Shown in pieces: positions 20,095-28,407 of a stretch of 64,000 nt of DNA; the first letter of the stretch is position 1; every line of letters begins with the position of its first letter. Below the pieces are notes generated by a model that searched no databases, was not told the origin of the DNA, and saw only the letters and a program-made list of their open reading frames with translations. A program made the position numbers and the translations under genes. Source of the DNA: Streptomyces sp. WMMB 322 (GTDB taxonomy: Bacteria > Actinomycetota > Actinomycetes > Streptomycetales > Streptomycetaceae); NCBI RefSeq assembly GCF_900090145.1, contig NZ_FMHI01000005.1, positions 186,001-250,000 on the forward strand. Reading direction: 5' to 3'.

Positions 20095-21213
20095 ATGGAA
20101 TGGCTGAAGAAGCTGCCAGTGATCGGTCCCGTGGCGGCGTGGTTCTTCCGGACCCGCGTATGGCGGGTCTACCAGCACCTGGACGAGCACAAGTGGGACA
20201 GGCACGCCGCGTCCGTCACGTTCACCAGCTTCATCTCCCTCTTCCCCATGTTCGCGGTCTTCGCGGCCGTCGGGGCGTCGCTGCTGACTCCCGAGCGGAT
20301 GCGGACCGTGCAGCGCACGATCGACCGTCAAGTGCCGGGGATCTCCGATCAGTTGAATCTGCAGTCCCTGGCCGACAACGCGGGCACCATCGGTCTCGTC
20401 GCGGGTGCGGCGCTCGTACTCACCGGCATCAACTGGGTCGGCACCCTCCGGGAGAGCCTGCGCGCCCTGTGGGACCTGGAGGAGGACCCGGGCAACCCGG
20501 TCGTGCTGAAGCTGAAGGACCTGGGGGCGCTGGCCGGGCTCGGGCTCGTCGGGCTCGTCTCGCTCGCCGGGTCCGCGTTCGCCGTCTCCGCAGTCGGCTG
20601 GGCCGCCGGTCTGGTGGGGCTCCGCGAGCACGGGGCCGGCGCCGTCCTGCTGAGCGCGGCCGGTTACGCGGCGGCTCTCGCGGCTGACTTCGCACTGCTG
20701 TGGTACGTGCTGACGGTGCTGCCCGGCGTCCGTCCGCCCCGCCGTGCGACCGTCCTGGCCTGCGGGATGGGCGCCGTCGGTTTCGAGCTGCTGAAGCTGC
20801 TGCTGGGCGGCTATCTGCGGGGCGTCGCGACGAAGAGCATCTACGGTGCCTTCGGTACGCCGATCGCACTGCTGCTGTGGATCAGTTTCATGGCGAAGCT
20901 GATGCTCTTCTGCGCGGCATGGACGGCGACGGAGCGCACCCGCAAACCGATCGAGGACATCGACGCACTCGGGAGCGGCGCGCCCGAACCCGTGGAGTCC
21001 GAACGCGCCGCTCCCGTACGCGAGGTGGAGACGCGGCGCGGCGTCAGTCGGGCTTCCGGGCCCCCACCGGATCCGAGCCCGGAGGGCCGTCCTGACCGGG
21101 AGAGTCCGAAGGGCCGTCCTGACCGGGAGAGTCCGGAGACTTCGGAGAGTCCGTCCCTCCGGAGCCGGCTACTGAGTCCGCACCGGTGGCGGAGCCGGAA
21201 GCGGAGTCCTTGA
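20095..21213 (+). CDS. YihY/virulence factor BrkB family membrane protein (372 aa)
   Basis: Inner-membrane protein of unknown function, often mislabelled ribonuclease BN. The YihY core covers about residues 20-280 with six hydrophobic helices, including ASVTFTSFISLFPMFAVFAAV and the C-terminal GAFGTPIALLLWISFMAKLML. A hydrophilic tail (about 285-372) contains a duplicated GRPDRESP unit from a 27-bp DNA repeat. The last 170 bp overlap the 3' end of the convergent carboxypeptidase gene, so both proteins have repeat-rich tails read from opposite strands of the same DNA. Confidence 0.87.
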   Translation: MEWLKKLPVIGPVAAWFFRTRVWRVYQHLDEHKWDRHAASVTFTSFISLFPMFAVFAAVGASLLTPERMRTVQRTIDRQVPGISDQLNLQSLADNAGTIGLVAGAALVLTGINWVGTLRESLRALWDLEEDPGNPVVLKLKDLGALAGLGLVGLVSLAGSAFAVSAVGWAAGLVGLREHGAGAVLLSAAGYAAALAADFALLWYVLTVLPGVRPPRRATVLACGMGAVGFELLKLLLGGYLRGVATKSIYGAFGTPIALLLWISFMAKLMLFCAAWTATERTRKPIEDIDALGSGAPEPVESERAAPVREVETRRGVSRASGPPPDPSPEGRPDRESPKGRPDRESPETSESPSLRSRLLSPHRWRSRKRSP

Positions 21214-22555
21214 GCGAGACGGAGGCCGAACCGCCCGCCGGGCCCGGAGGGGTTCCGTGGACGAACGGAAGAGTCCGCAGCTTCGCCAGCTCCGGGATGG
21301 GCCAGCGGCGGTGCACCGCATAGGCCACCGCCGCCACGAGCACCAGACAGCCGGCGGTGACGGCCAGGGCGAAACCGGCACCGCCCGAGCCCTCGCCGCC
21401 CTCGCCGCTGCCACCGGTGGCCCTGTCGGCGGCCTTGCCGCGGTCCTCGCGGTCACCGGACTTCCCGGAGGAGCCGATGCCTGCCGGCGCGACGAGTTGG
21501 CCGACCGGCTCGACCTTGTCCGCGGCCTTGAAGCCCCAGTCGAAGAGCCTGGCGGTCTCCTTGTAGACCTCCAGCCCGCCCTGCCGCCCGTCCGGGTGCA
21601 TGCACGTCACCAGCAGGACCCTGTCGCCGCGCTGTGCGACGCCGGTGAAGGTCGCCCCGGCTTCCGAGGTCGAGCCGTTCTTCACACCGGCGATGCCGGG
21701 GTACGGGTCGAGGCCGATGTCACCGGTCAGCAGCCGGTTGGTGTTCTGGATCTCGTACGTCTCCCGCTTCTTCCCCTTCTTCTCCTCGCCGGGGAACTGG
21801 GCGCGGGCCGTGGAGGCGTACTCGCGGAAGTCGGCCTTCTGCATTCCGTTGCGCGCGATGAGCGTCAGGTCGTACGCCGAGGAGACCTGGCCCTTCTTGT
21901 CGTAGCCGTCGGGGCTGACGACGTTGGTGTCCCCGGCGCGCAGCTTCTCGGCCTGCTCGTTCATCTCGCGGACGGTCTTGTCCTTGCCGCCGTTCATCGC
22001 GGCGAGGACGTGGACCGCGTCGTTGCCGGAACGCAGGAAGACACCGCGCCACAGATCGCGCACGGAGTACGTCTGGTCCTCCTTCACGCCGACGAGGCTG
22101 CTGCCCTCTCCCAGCCCCTCCAGGTCGGACGCCTTGACCTTGTGCGTCTTCGTCTTCGGGAACTTCGGCAGCACGGTGTCGGCGAACAGCATCTTCAGCG
22201 TGCTGGCCGGCGGCAGCTTCCAGTGCGCGTTGCTGGCGGCGAGCACCTTCCCCGACTCCGCGTCGGAGACGATCCAGGACCGCGCGGTGATGTCCTCGGG
22301 GAGTTCCGGCGGCTTCTGCCCGGACTTGGGCTTCATCTGCGTGCCGGGTGAGCCGAGCAGTTTCCCGCCGACCTCCGACATGCGGGCCGGCGGCTGCGGG
22401 TCCTCGTCCTCGTCCGCCACGGCACGAGCGGGCGGGGCGCCGGGGGCGGCCGCATGAGCGGTGCCGGCGAGCGATGCGGGGAGGAGAAGTGCGAGGGACA
22501 AGGCGGCTGCGGCAGTCGCGGACAGGCGAACGGCGCTGGGTGAGGAAGTCGGCAC
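21044..22555 (-). CDS. D-alanyl-D-alanine carboxypeptidase, class A PBP5/6 type (503 aa)
   Basis: Trims pentapeptide stems of peptidoglycan outside the membrane. Signal peptide 1-36. Penicillin-binding motifs are SxxK at Ser118-Lys121 (PASTLKM), SxN as RSGND, and KNG in GVKNGSTSEAG, where most relatives have KTG. A Gly/Ser/Asp-rich linker leads to a C-terminal TM (about 395-417), and a 75-residue low-complexity cytoplasmic tail ends in SPGQDGP repeats. The start is GTG 22555. The ribosome site is poor, with GAGGGG about 13 bp upstream. It overlaps the YihY gene at its 3' end. In S. coelicolor, from memory, this is the SCO4847 type. Confidence 0.9.
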   Translation of the reverse strand: MPTSSPSAVRLSATAAAALSLALLLPASLAGTAHAAAPGAPPARAVADEDEDPQPPARMSEVGGKLLGSPGTQMKPKSGQKPPELPEDITARSWIVSDAESGKVLAASNAHWKLPPASTLKMLFADTVLPKFPKTKTHKVKASDLEGLGEGSSLVGVKEDQTYSVRDLWRGVFLRSGNDAVHVLAAMNGGKDKTVREMNEQAEKLRAGDTNVVSPDGYDKKGQVSSAYDLTLIARNGMQKADFREYASTARAQFPGEEKKGKKRETYEIQNTNRLLTGDIGLDPYPGIAGVKNGSTSEAGATFTGVAQRGDRVLLVTCMHPDGRQGGLEVYKETARLFDWGFKAADKVEPVGQLVAPAGIGSSGKSGDREDRGKAADRATGGSGEGGEGSGGAGFALAVTAGCLVLVAAVAYAVHRRWPIPELAKLRTLPFVHGTPPGPAGGSASVSLKDSASGSATGADSVAGSGGTDSPKSPDSPGQDGPSDSPGQDGPPGSDPVGARKPD

Positions 22556-22981
22556 AGGGCGAAATTACATGCCCCTCGAACACTTGTGGATGCCGCAGTC
22601 CTCCGTAGGGCCCGTCAGGTGGCCCCTCATGGGCTACGCGGTTAGGCCGACAGACATACGCCGCCGTGGTCCTGACGTCGGTTCAGCTTCGGGCCGAACC
22701 TCTGGCCCTGTCGGATGCGGCCCCGAACACCGGCCGGACAGGGCGCCGGCTTCGTCGCGCGCGCACCGGCCTCCGGCTTCTCGCCGGAGGAGGATCCGGC
22801 TTCCGCGAGCGGCCTCGTGCAGGGGCGGGCGCCCCGCCCGGGCCGCCCTCGCGCGGGGCCATCGCCGTACGCACCCGGCAAAGACAGCAGCTCACACCCC
22901 TCCCCACAAAAGCTACTGAGGGGTATGGTCGTGCGCCCCACCTCCCGCACACGTACCCGACCCGATGGCGCAGGGACTCAG
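22556..22981. other. Divergent intergenic region between carboxypeptidase and ECF sigma gene
   Basis: No gene is convincing. An 8-bp inverted repeat GCCCTGTC/GACAGGGC pairs 22705-22712 with 22737-22744. TATGGT at 22924-22929 is a possible -10 for the sigma gene, but no -35 is clear. I see no tRNA or riboswitch. Confidence 0.45.
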
Positions 22982-24127
22982 ATGACGATGGAGAGGGAAA
23001 CCGGGTCGTGCAAAGGCTCGGTCGACGGTTCCGACAGACGCTGGCAGTGCATCTGGAGCCATCGTGAGCAGCTGCTCAAGGTGGCCCGCCGCCGCTCCCT
23101 GGGCGTCGAGGACGCCGAGGACGCCGTGCACGAGGCGATGGTGCGGGCATGGGAGAAGCCGGACCTCGACGAGAGCCGGGTGGGCGCGTGGCTCACGACG
23201 GTCACCATCCGGCTGTGCGTGGACCGGCACCGGCAGATGAGCCGCGAGACGGACGTGCAGGGCCTCTCCCCCGCCGCGTCCTCCCACTCCTCGGTGGAGG
23301 AAGTCGTCTGCGACCGCCTGGAGGCGGACTGGCTGGCGCAGCGCAGCAGCGAGCTTCCCCCGCGGCAGGCACACGCACTGTGGCTGAAGTCCGCGAACCT
23401 GGACGTCGCGCAGGTGGCCGAGGAGATGGGACTGAGCTACCGCACGGTCGAGTCACTGCTCGCCCGCGGCCGGCGGACGCTGCGCCGGCTGCTCGCCGGC
23501 GCGCTCGCTTTCGGGACCTGGCACTGGGTTACGGGCTGGGCCCGTACCGGCGGCGGCGCGGTGGCCACAGGCGTCGCGTCCACCGCTGCGACGCTGGCGG
23601 TTCTCGGACTCCTCCTGCCCGGTGGTGCCGGGCCCGGGGCCGACGGGCCACGGCCCGCGACCACCCGCCCCGGGGGGCCCGCGGCAGGGCCCGGCGGGCC
23701 GGGAGCGTCCGCCGCCGCCATGAAGCCGGCCGGAAGCCGCGGGAGCGGAGCGGGTGCCGGGCGGACGGCGGCGGACACGGGACTGCCGGTGGCGGTGTTC
23801 GCGCTCCCCGGGCCCGTCGGCGTGCTGCGCACGGACACGTTGCCCGCCTCGCACGTCACGGACGTCTCGGTCCGGCCCGGCATCCCGCACGCCCGGCTGC
23901 CGGGGCGGGTCGCATCCATCCCGTCGACGGTGGCGCAGCACACGGACGCACCGGAGCTGACGGCCCCCGCCGGACCGCCGGTGCCCCGTCCCTCCTCCGC
24001 GGTTCCGTCGCCGGGTGCGGACGTACCGAGGCCGGCGGCGCCGGACAAGTCCTCGGTGCGCACTCCCATCGGGCCCTCCGCCACGTCCGAGCCCCTCCTC
24101 GGGACATCGCCCGACGACCTCCCGTAG
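22982..24127 (+). CDS. ECF sigma factor with C-terminal transmembrane extension (381 aa)
   Basis: Sigma region 2 lies at about 25-90 (EDAEDAVHEAMVRAWEKP, VGAWLTTVTIRLCVDRHRQ). Region 4 lies at about 115-168 (LPPRQAHALWLKSANLDVAQ, MGLSYRTVESLLARGRRTL). A hydrophobic segment at about 193-213 is followed by a 165-residue Pro/Ala/Gly-rich tail that would be extracytoplasmic. No separate anti-sigma gene is next to it, so the extension may hold the sigma at the membrane or sense a signal. ATG 22982 is chosen, with a second ATG two codons later. It lies 170 bp upstream of the mce operon on the same strand and may regulate it (inference). Confidence 0.83.
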   Translation: MTMERETGSCKGSVDGSDRRWQCIWSHREQLLKVARRRSLGVEDAEDAVHEAMVRAWEKPDLDESRVGAWLTTVTIRLCVDRHRQMSRETDVQGLSPAASSHSSVEEVVCDRLEADWLAQRSSELPPRQAHALWLKSANLDVAQVAEEMGLSYRTVESLLARGRRTLRRLLAGALAFGTWHWVTGWARTGGGAVATGVASTAATLAVLGLLLPGGAGPGADGPRPATTRPGGPAAGPGGPGASAAAMKPAGSRGSGAGAGRTAADTGLPVAVFALPGPVGVLRTDTLPASHVTDVSVRPGIPHARLPGRVASIPSTVAQHTDAPELTAPAGPPVPRPSSAVPSPGADVPRPAAPDKSSVRTPIGPSATSEPLLGTSPDDLP

Positions 24128-24147
24128 CCGCCCCTGCTCACGCCCTG

Positions 24148-24169
24148 ACCGGGGCCCGCACGCCCCGGT
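24148..24169 (+). terminator. Hairpin after the TM-ECF sigma gene
   Basis: A 7-bp stem ACCGGGG/CCCCGGT (24148-24154 with 24163-24169) lies 21 bp after the stop and is followed by further GC repeats. It is only moderately strong, so read-through into mce is possible. Confidence 0.5.
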
Positions 24170-24204
24170 GCACACCGGCCGGCCCGGATATCCCCCGCAC
24201 TGTC

Positions 24205-24219
24205 CGGAAATTTTTTCCG
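24205..24219. promoter_or_regulatory. AT-centred palindrome upstream of the mce operon
   Basis: CGGAAATTTTTTCCG is a perfect inverted repeat (CGGAAA-TTT-TTTCCG) about 80 bp before the ATPase start. It has a run of nine A/T bases in very GC-rich DNA. It is a plausible operator or promoter element for the mce operon. The factor is unknown. Confidence 0.5.
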
Positions 24220-24298
24220 CCGCCCGCGACGGACGACGTACCCCCCGCCGTAGAACACGTGGCAGGACGGTTGGTCTACGGGCTGAAAGGTGGGCTGG

Positions 24299-25483
24299 AT
24301 GGGCGTCGAGATCAGTGTGTCAGGGCTGACCAAGTCTTTCGGCACGCAGGTCATCTGGCAGGACGTCTCGCTGACGCTGCCCGCCGGGGAGATATCGGTC
24401 ATGCTCGGCCCGTCGGGCACGGGCAAGTCCGTCTTCCTCAAGACTCTCGTGGGGCTGCTCCGGCCCGACCGGGGTTCGATCCACGTCGCGGGCCAGGACA
24501 TCACGCAGCTGAGCCGGAACGACCTGTACGAGGTGCGAAAACTCTTCGGCGTCCTCTTCCAGGACGGTGCGCTCTTCGGCTCGATGAACCTCTACGACAA
24601 CATCGCATTCCCGCTGCGGGAGCACACCCGCAAGCCGGAGAGCGAGATCAAGAAGATCGTGTCCGAGAAGATGGACCTCGTCGGTCTGATCGGTGACGAG
24701 GACAAGCTTCCGGGTGAGATATCCGGCGGCATGCGCAAACGGGCCGGGCTGGCACGGGCGTTGGTGCTCGATCCGGAGATCATCCTCTTCGACGAGCCCG
24801 ACTCGGGCCTCGACCCGGTGCGCGTCGCCTACCTCAACCAGCTGATCGTGGACCTCAACGCGCAGATCGACGCCACGTTCCTGATCGTCACCCACGACAT
24901 CGCCTCCGCCCGTCAGGTGCCGGACAACATCGGCCTGCTCTTCCGGCGCGAGCTGGTGATGTTCGGCCCCCGTGCACTGCTGCTGCACAGCGACGAACCC
25001 GTGGTCGGCCAGTTCCTGGGCGGCCGGATGCAGGGCCCGATCGGGATGGCGGAGGAGAAGGACGCCGCACAGGTCGAGCAGGAACTGGCCGAGCTGAAAG
25101 CCGGGAACGGGGGCGGCCCGCCCCCCGACAGGGGAGCCGCGCTCGCCGCGGCCTCCGTACCCCGGCTGCTGCCCAGTGCGGGCATCGAACGGCCGCGGCG
25201 GTGGGAGACGATCGCGGAACTCGAGAGAGCCCGTGCGGCCTGGGTGGGCCCCGGGGCCGGCAAGCGCCGCAAGAGCGAAGAGGACCGTGTGCCCGGCACT
25301 GCTCGTGGGACCGGCGCGGGGCCGCGGGCGCAGGCCGCCTTGGAACCGGCACGGCAGACCGCGACGGAGCCCGCCGGGGAGCCGGAAGGGGAGCAGGACC
25401 GCGGACCCCGCCTGTTCTCGCGCTGGAGAGCCGCCCGGAAGGCCGCCCGGGACGCGGGACGGAAGGCGGACGGGGCCACATGA
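24299..25483 (+). CDS. Mce/Mla-type ABC transporter ATPase (Mkl/MceG-like, 394 aa)
   Basis: Energises the mce lipid importer. Walker A GPSGTGKS is at residues 38-45, the ABC signature is SGGMRKRAG, and Walker B is EIILFDEPDSGLD, followed by VTHDIASA. The core (1-255) is of MlaF type. A 135-residue charged C-terminal tail follows, longer than usual. I chose ATG 24299 after GAAAGGTGG, with GTG 24290 as the alternative. Its stop overlaps the first permease gene (ATGA). In mycobacteria the ATPase is encoded apart from the mce loci, while here it leads the operon. Confidence 0.93.
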   Translation: MGVEISVSGLTKSFGTQVIWQDVSLTLPAGEISVMLGPSGTGKSVFLKTLVGLLRPDRGSIHVAGQDITQLSRNDLYEVRKLFGVLFQDGALFGSMNLYDNIAFPLREHTRKPESEIKKIVSEKMDLVGLIGDEDKLPGEISGGMRKRAGLARALVLDPEIILFDEPDSGLDPVRVAYLNQLIVDLNAQIDATFLIVTHDIASARQVPDNIGLLFRRELVMFGPRALLLHSDEPVVGQFLGGRMQGPIGMAEEKDAAQVEQELAELKAGNGGGPPPDRGAALAAASVPRLLPSAGIERPRRWETIAELERARAAWVGPGAGKRRKSEEDRVPGTARGTGAGPRAQAALEPARQTATEPAGEPEGEQDRGPRLFSRWRAARKAARDAGRKADGAT

Positions 25484-26250
25484 AGATCTCCCCCACCACA
25501 GCGGCCAGGCACTCGGGCGACCTGTTCGCCCTTGCCCTGGACACTCTGCGCGCCCTGCCCCGACGCCCCTTCCAGCTGCGGGAGTTCATCCAGCAGGCCT
25601 GGTTCATCGCCAGCGTCACGATCCTGCCGACAGCGCTCGTCTCGATCCCCTTCGGCGCCGTGATCGCGCTGCAGATCGGAAGCCTGACGCGGCAGTTGGG
25701 CGCCGAGTCGTTCGCGGGCGCCGCGTCCGTGCTGGCAGTGCTGCGGGAGGCGTCCCCGATCGTCACCGCCCTGCTGATCGCCGGAGCCGGAGGCACCGCC
25801 ATCTGCGCGGACTTCGGGTCCCGGAAGATCCGGGACGAGATCGACGCCCTGGAGGTGCTGGGCATCGATCCGGTGCACCGGCTCGTCGTTCCGCGGATGC
25901 TGGCGGCGATGGTGGTCGCAGCCCTGCTCAACGGGCTCGTCTCGGTGGTCGGTGTGGCCGGGGGCTACTTCTTCAACGTCATCCTCCAGGACGGCACTCC
26001 GGGCGCGTACCTCGCCTCCTTCACCACGCTCGCGCAGCTCCCCGACCTGTGGGCGGGCGAGATCAAGGCGCTGGTGTTCGGAGCGATCGCCGCCGTCGTC
26101 GCCTCGTACAAGGGGCTCAACGCCAAGGGCGGGCCCAAGGGCGTCGGTGACGCCGTGAATCAGTCGGTGGTGATCACTTTCATGCTGCTGTTCGTCACGA
26201 ACTTCGTGATGACCGCCGTCTACTTCCAGATCGTTCCGCAGAGGGGGTAG
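25480..26250 (+). CDS. YrbE/MlaE-family permease A (256 aa)
   Basis: Integral membrane permease of the Mce importer. It has five to six hydrophobic helices, and the MlaE motif around SRKIRDEIDALEVLGIDPV near residue 120 is thought to contact the ATPase. It also contains AKGGPKGVGDAVNQSVV near the C-terminus. The start ATG 25480 gives a 4-bp ATGA overlap with the ATPase gene, so translation is coupled. It pairs with the next gene to form a heterodimer. Confidence 0.94.
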   Translation: MKISPTTAARHSGDLFALALDTLRALPRRPFQLREFIQQAWFIASVTILPTALVSIPFGAVIALQIGSLTRQLGAESFAGAASVLAVLREASPIVTALLIAGAGGTAICADFGSRKIRDEIDALEVLGIDPVHRLVVPRMLAAMVVAALLNGLVSVVGVAGGYFFNVILQDGTPGAYLASFTTLAQLPDLWAGEIKALVFGAIAAVVASYKGLNAKGGPKGVGDAVNQSVVITFMLLFVTNFVMTAVYFQIVPQRG

Positions 26251-26253
26251 GGC

Positions 26254-27084
26254 ATGGCGCTGTCGGACAGGACTCTTCTCGCCCGGCCACTGCGCTCCCT
26301 CGAGGAGCTGGGCACCCAACTGGTCTTCTACGGGCGTTCGCTTGCCTGGAGCCACCGGACCGTGCGCCGCTACCGCAAGGAGGTGCTGCGGCTGCTGGCC
26401 GAGGTGAGCTTCGGCCGCGGGGCGCTGGCGGTCGTCGGCGGAACGGTCGGCGTGATCGCGTTCCTGACGTTCTTCACCGGTACCGAGGTGGGCCTGCAGG
26501 GGTACACCGCGCTCAACCAGCTCGGCACCTCCAACTTCGTGGCCTTCCTCTCCGCCTACTTCAACACCCGCGAGATCGCTCCACTCGTCTCCGGCCTGGC
26601 GCTGTCCGCGACGGTGGGCGCCGGCTTCACCGCGCAGCTCGGTGCGATGCGGATCAACGAGGAAGTCGACGCCCTGGAAGTGATGGCCGTCCCGTCTCTG
26701 CCGTTCCTGGCGACGACGCGGATGATCGCCGGGTTCCTGGCGGTGATCCCGCTGTACGTGCTCGGGCTGCTTTCCTCCTACTTCGCCTCCCGGACCATCA
26801 CCACCCTCTACTTCGGGCAGTCCGCGGGCACTTACGACCACTACTTCCAGCAGTACCTGTCGCCGGTCGACGTGCTCTGGTCCTTCGGGAAAGTGATCGT
26901 CTTCGCCGTCGTGATCATCCTGGTCCACTGCTACTACGGCTACCACGCCAAGGGCGGTCCGGCCGGAGTCGGTGTGGCCGTCGGCCGGGGAGTGCGCACC
27001 TCCATCGTCGCCATCAACGTCATCGACTTCTTCCTCAGCCTGGCGATCTGGGGCGCCAGCACGACCGTACGGATTGCGGGGTAG
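26254..27084 (+). CDS. YrbE/MlaE-family permease B (276 aa)
   Basis: Second permease subunit, starting 3 bp after the first. The coupling motif is MRINEEVDALEVMAVPSLP, and AKGGPAGVGVAVGRGVRTS mirrors the paralogue. About six TM helices, with a longer cytoplasmic N-terminus (about 55 residues) than permease A. The length is normal for YrbEB. Confidence 0.94.
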   Translation: MALSDRTLLARPLRSLEELGTQLVFYGRSLAWSHRTVRRYRKEVLRLLAEVSFGRGALAVVGGTVGVIAFLTFFTGTEVGLQGYTALNQLGTSNFVAFLSAYFNTREIAPLVSGLALSATVGAGFTAQLGAMRINEEVDALEVMAVPSLPFLATTRMIAGFLAVIPLYVLGLLSSYFASRTITTLYFGQSAGTYDHYFQQYLSPVDVLWSFGKVIVFAVVIILVHCYYGYHAKGGPAGVGVAVGRGVRTSIVAINVIDFFLSLAIWGASTTVRIAG

Positions 27085-27090
27085 CCGTCG

Positions 27091-28407
27091 ATGAAGGTGC
27101 CGATGCCCGCCGCGATACGCGGACAACTGCCTGCCGCCACGATACGCGGACCGCTCTCGACCGCCGCCCGGCTGCGGCTGTACGGGGTCGTCTTCCTCAC
27201 TGTCATCGCCCTGCTGCTGTCGCTGACCGTCGCCGTCTACCAGCAGGTGTTCACGCCGGTCGTCCGGATCACGCTGGAGGCCGACACCCTCGGCAACCAA
27301 CTGCAGCGGCGCGCGGACGTCAAACTGCGCGGCCTGATCGTCGGCGAGGTCCGCGACGTACGGGCCGACGGGAAGAAGGCGACGCTGGACATCGCCCTGC
27401 AGCCCGCTCAGACCAGGCACATCCCCTCGGACGTGCACGCCCGGCTGCTGCCCAAGACGCTCTTCGGAGAGAAGTACGTCGACCTGGTCACCACGGCCGG
27501 CTCCTCGCAGCGGCACATCGAGGACGGCGACGTCATCACCCAGGACCGCACCAGGGCCGGCATGGAGCTCCAGAAACTGATGGACGACCTCCTTCCGCTC
27601 CTGCGGGCCGTGCGTCCCGGTGACCTCAACGCCACGCTCTCCGCCTTCGCCACGGCGCTGGAGGGGCGGGGAGAGAAGCTCGGCTCCAACTTCACCAGGC
27701 TGGAGGCCTACTTGCGCAAGCTCAACCCGCACATGCCGGCGCTTCAGCGGAACATCTCCCGCCTCGCCGACACGACCGAGATCTACGCCGACGCCGCGCC
27801 CGACCTGCTGCGGGTACTGCGCAACACCATCACCACCAGCCGGACGGTGGTGGAGAAGAAACAGACCCTGCGGGCGTTCCTGACCGGCACCACCACCGCG
27901 TCCGACACCCTCGAGGGCTTCCTCGGCACGAACGGGGACCGTCTCATCACCCTGGGGCGGGTCTCCCGTCCCACGCTGGCCCTCCTGGACGAGTACTCCC
28001 CCGAGTACCCGTGTCTTCTGAACGGCCTGGTGGACCAGAGCAGGCGCTCCGACGCGGCGTTCAGGGGCGGCAAGATGCGGATCACGCTCGAGTTCGTACG
28101 GCCGCGCCCCGGCTACGAGCCCGGCGAGGAGCCCCGCAACGAGGCGAATGCCGGTCCCTTCTGCGCGGAGCTTCCGAACCCGCCGGTGCCGGCGCCCGAC
28201 TACCCGTTCGCGGACGGGACTTCGGGCGATCGGTCGAGTGCCGCCTCCGCGGGCGGCCCCGGCCCCGTGTCGGGGACCGCCGCCGAACAGCGGGTCATCG
28301 GCCCGCTCGTGGCACCGGTCATGGGTGAGTCCGCCGACGAGGTGCCGCCGGTGGCCACGCTCCTCTTCGGCCCGATGGCGCGGGGAACGAAGGTGAACGT
28401 CGCATGA
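27091..28407 (+). CDS. mceA: Mce family protein, position A (438 aa)
   Basis: Lipid-binding subunit anchored by an N-terminal TM (about 30-52). The MCE/MlaD domain covers about 55-135 (VKLRGLIVGEVRDVRADG, LLPKTLFGEKYVDLV). A long helical tube-forming region reaches to about 330. The last 110 residues are low-complexity with a few Cys (PCLLNGLVDQ, PFCAELPN). ATG 27091 begins 6 bp after permease B and its stop overlaps the next gene (ATGA). The six different Mce proteins here probably assemble as one hexameric tube. Confidence 0.92.
   Translation: MKVPMPAAIRGQLPAATIRGPLSTAARLRLYGVVFLTVIALLLSLTVAVYQQVFTPVVRITLEADTLGNQLQRRADVKLRGLIVGEVRDVRADGKKATLDIALQPAQTRHIPSDVHARLLPKTLFGEKYVDLVTTAGSSQRHIEDGDVITQDRTRAGMELQKLMDDLLPLLRAVRPGDLNATLSAFATALEGRGEKLGSNFTRLEAYLRKLNPHMPALQRNISRLADTTEIYADAAPDLLRVLRNTITTSRTVVEKKQTLRAFLTGTTTASDTLEGFLGTNGDRLITLGRVSRPTLALLDEYSPEYPCLLNGLVDQSRRSDAAFRGGKMRITLEFVRPRPGYEPGEEPRNEANAGPFCAELPNPPVPAPDYPFADGTSGDRSSAASAGGPGPVSGTAAEQRVIGPLVAPVMGESADEVPPVATLLFGPMARGTKVNVA

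Noticed and set aside
22640..22700. Possible tRNA or structured leader near 22640-22700
   Set aside because: No cloverleaf with TTCGANNC T-loop and acceptor pairing could be built.
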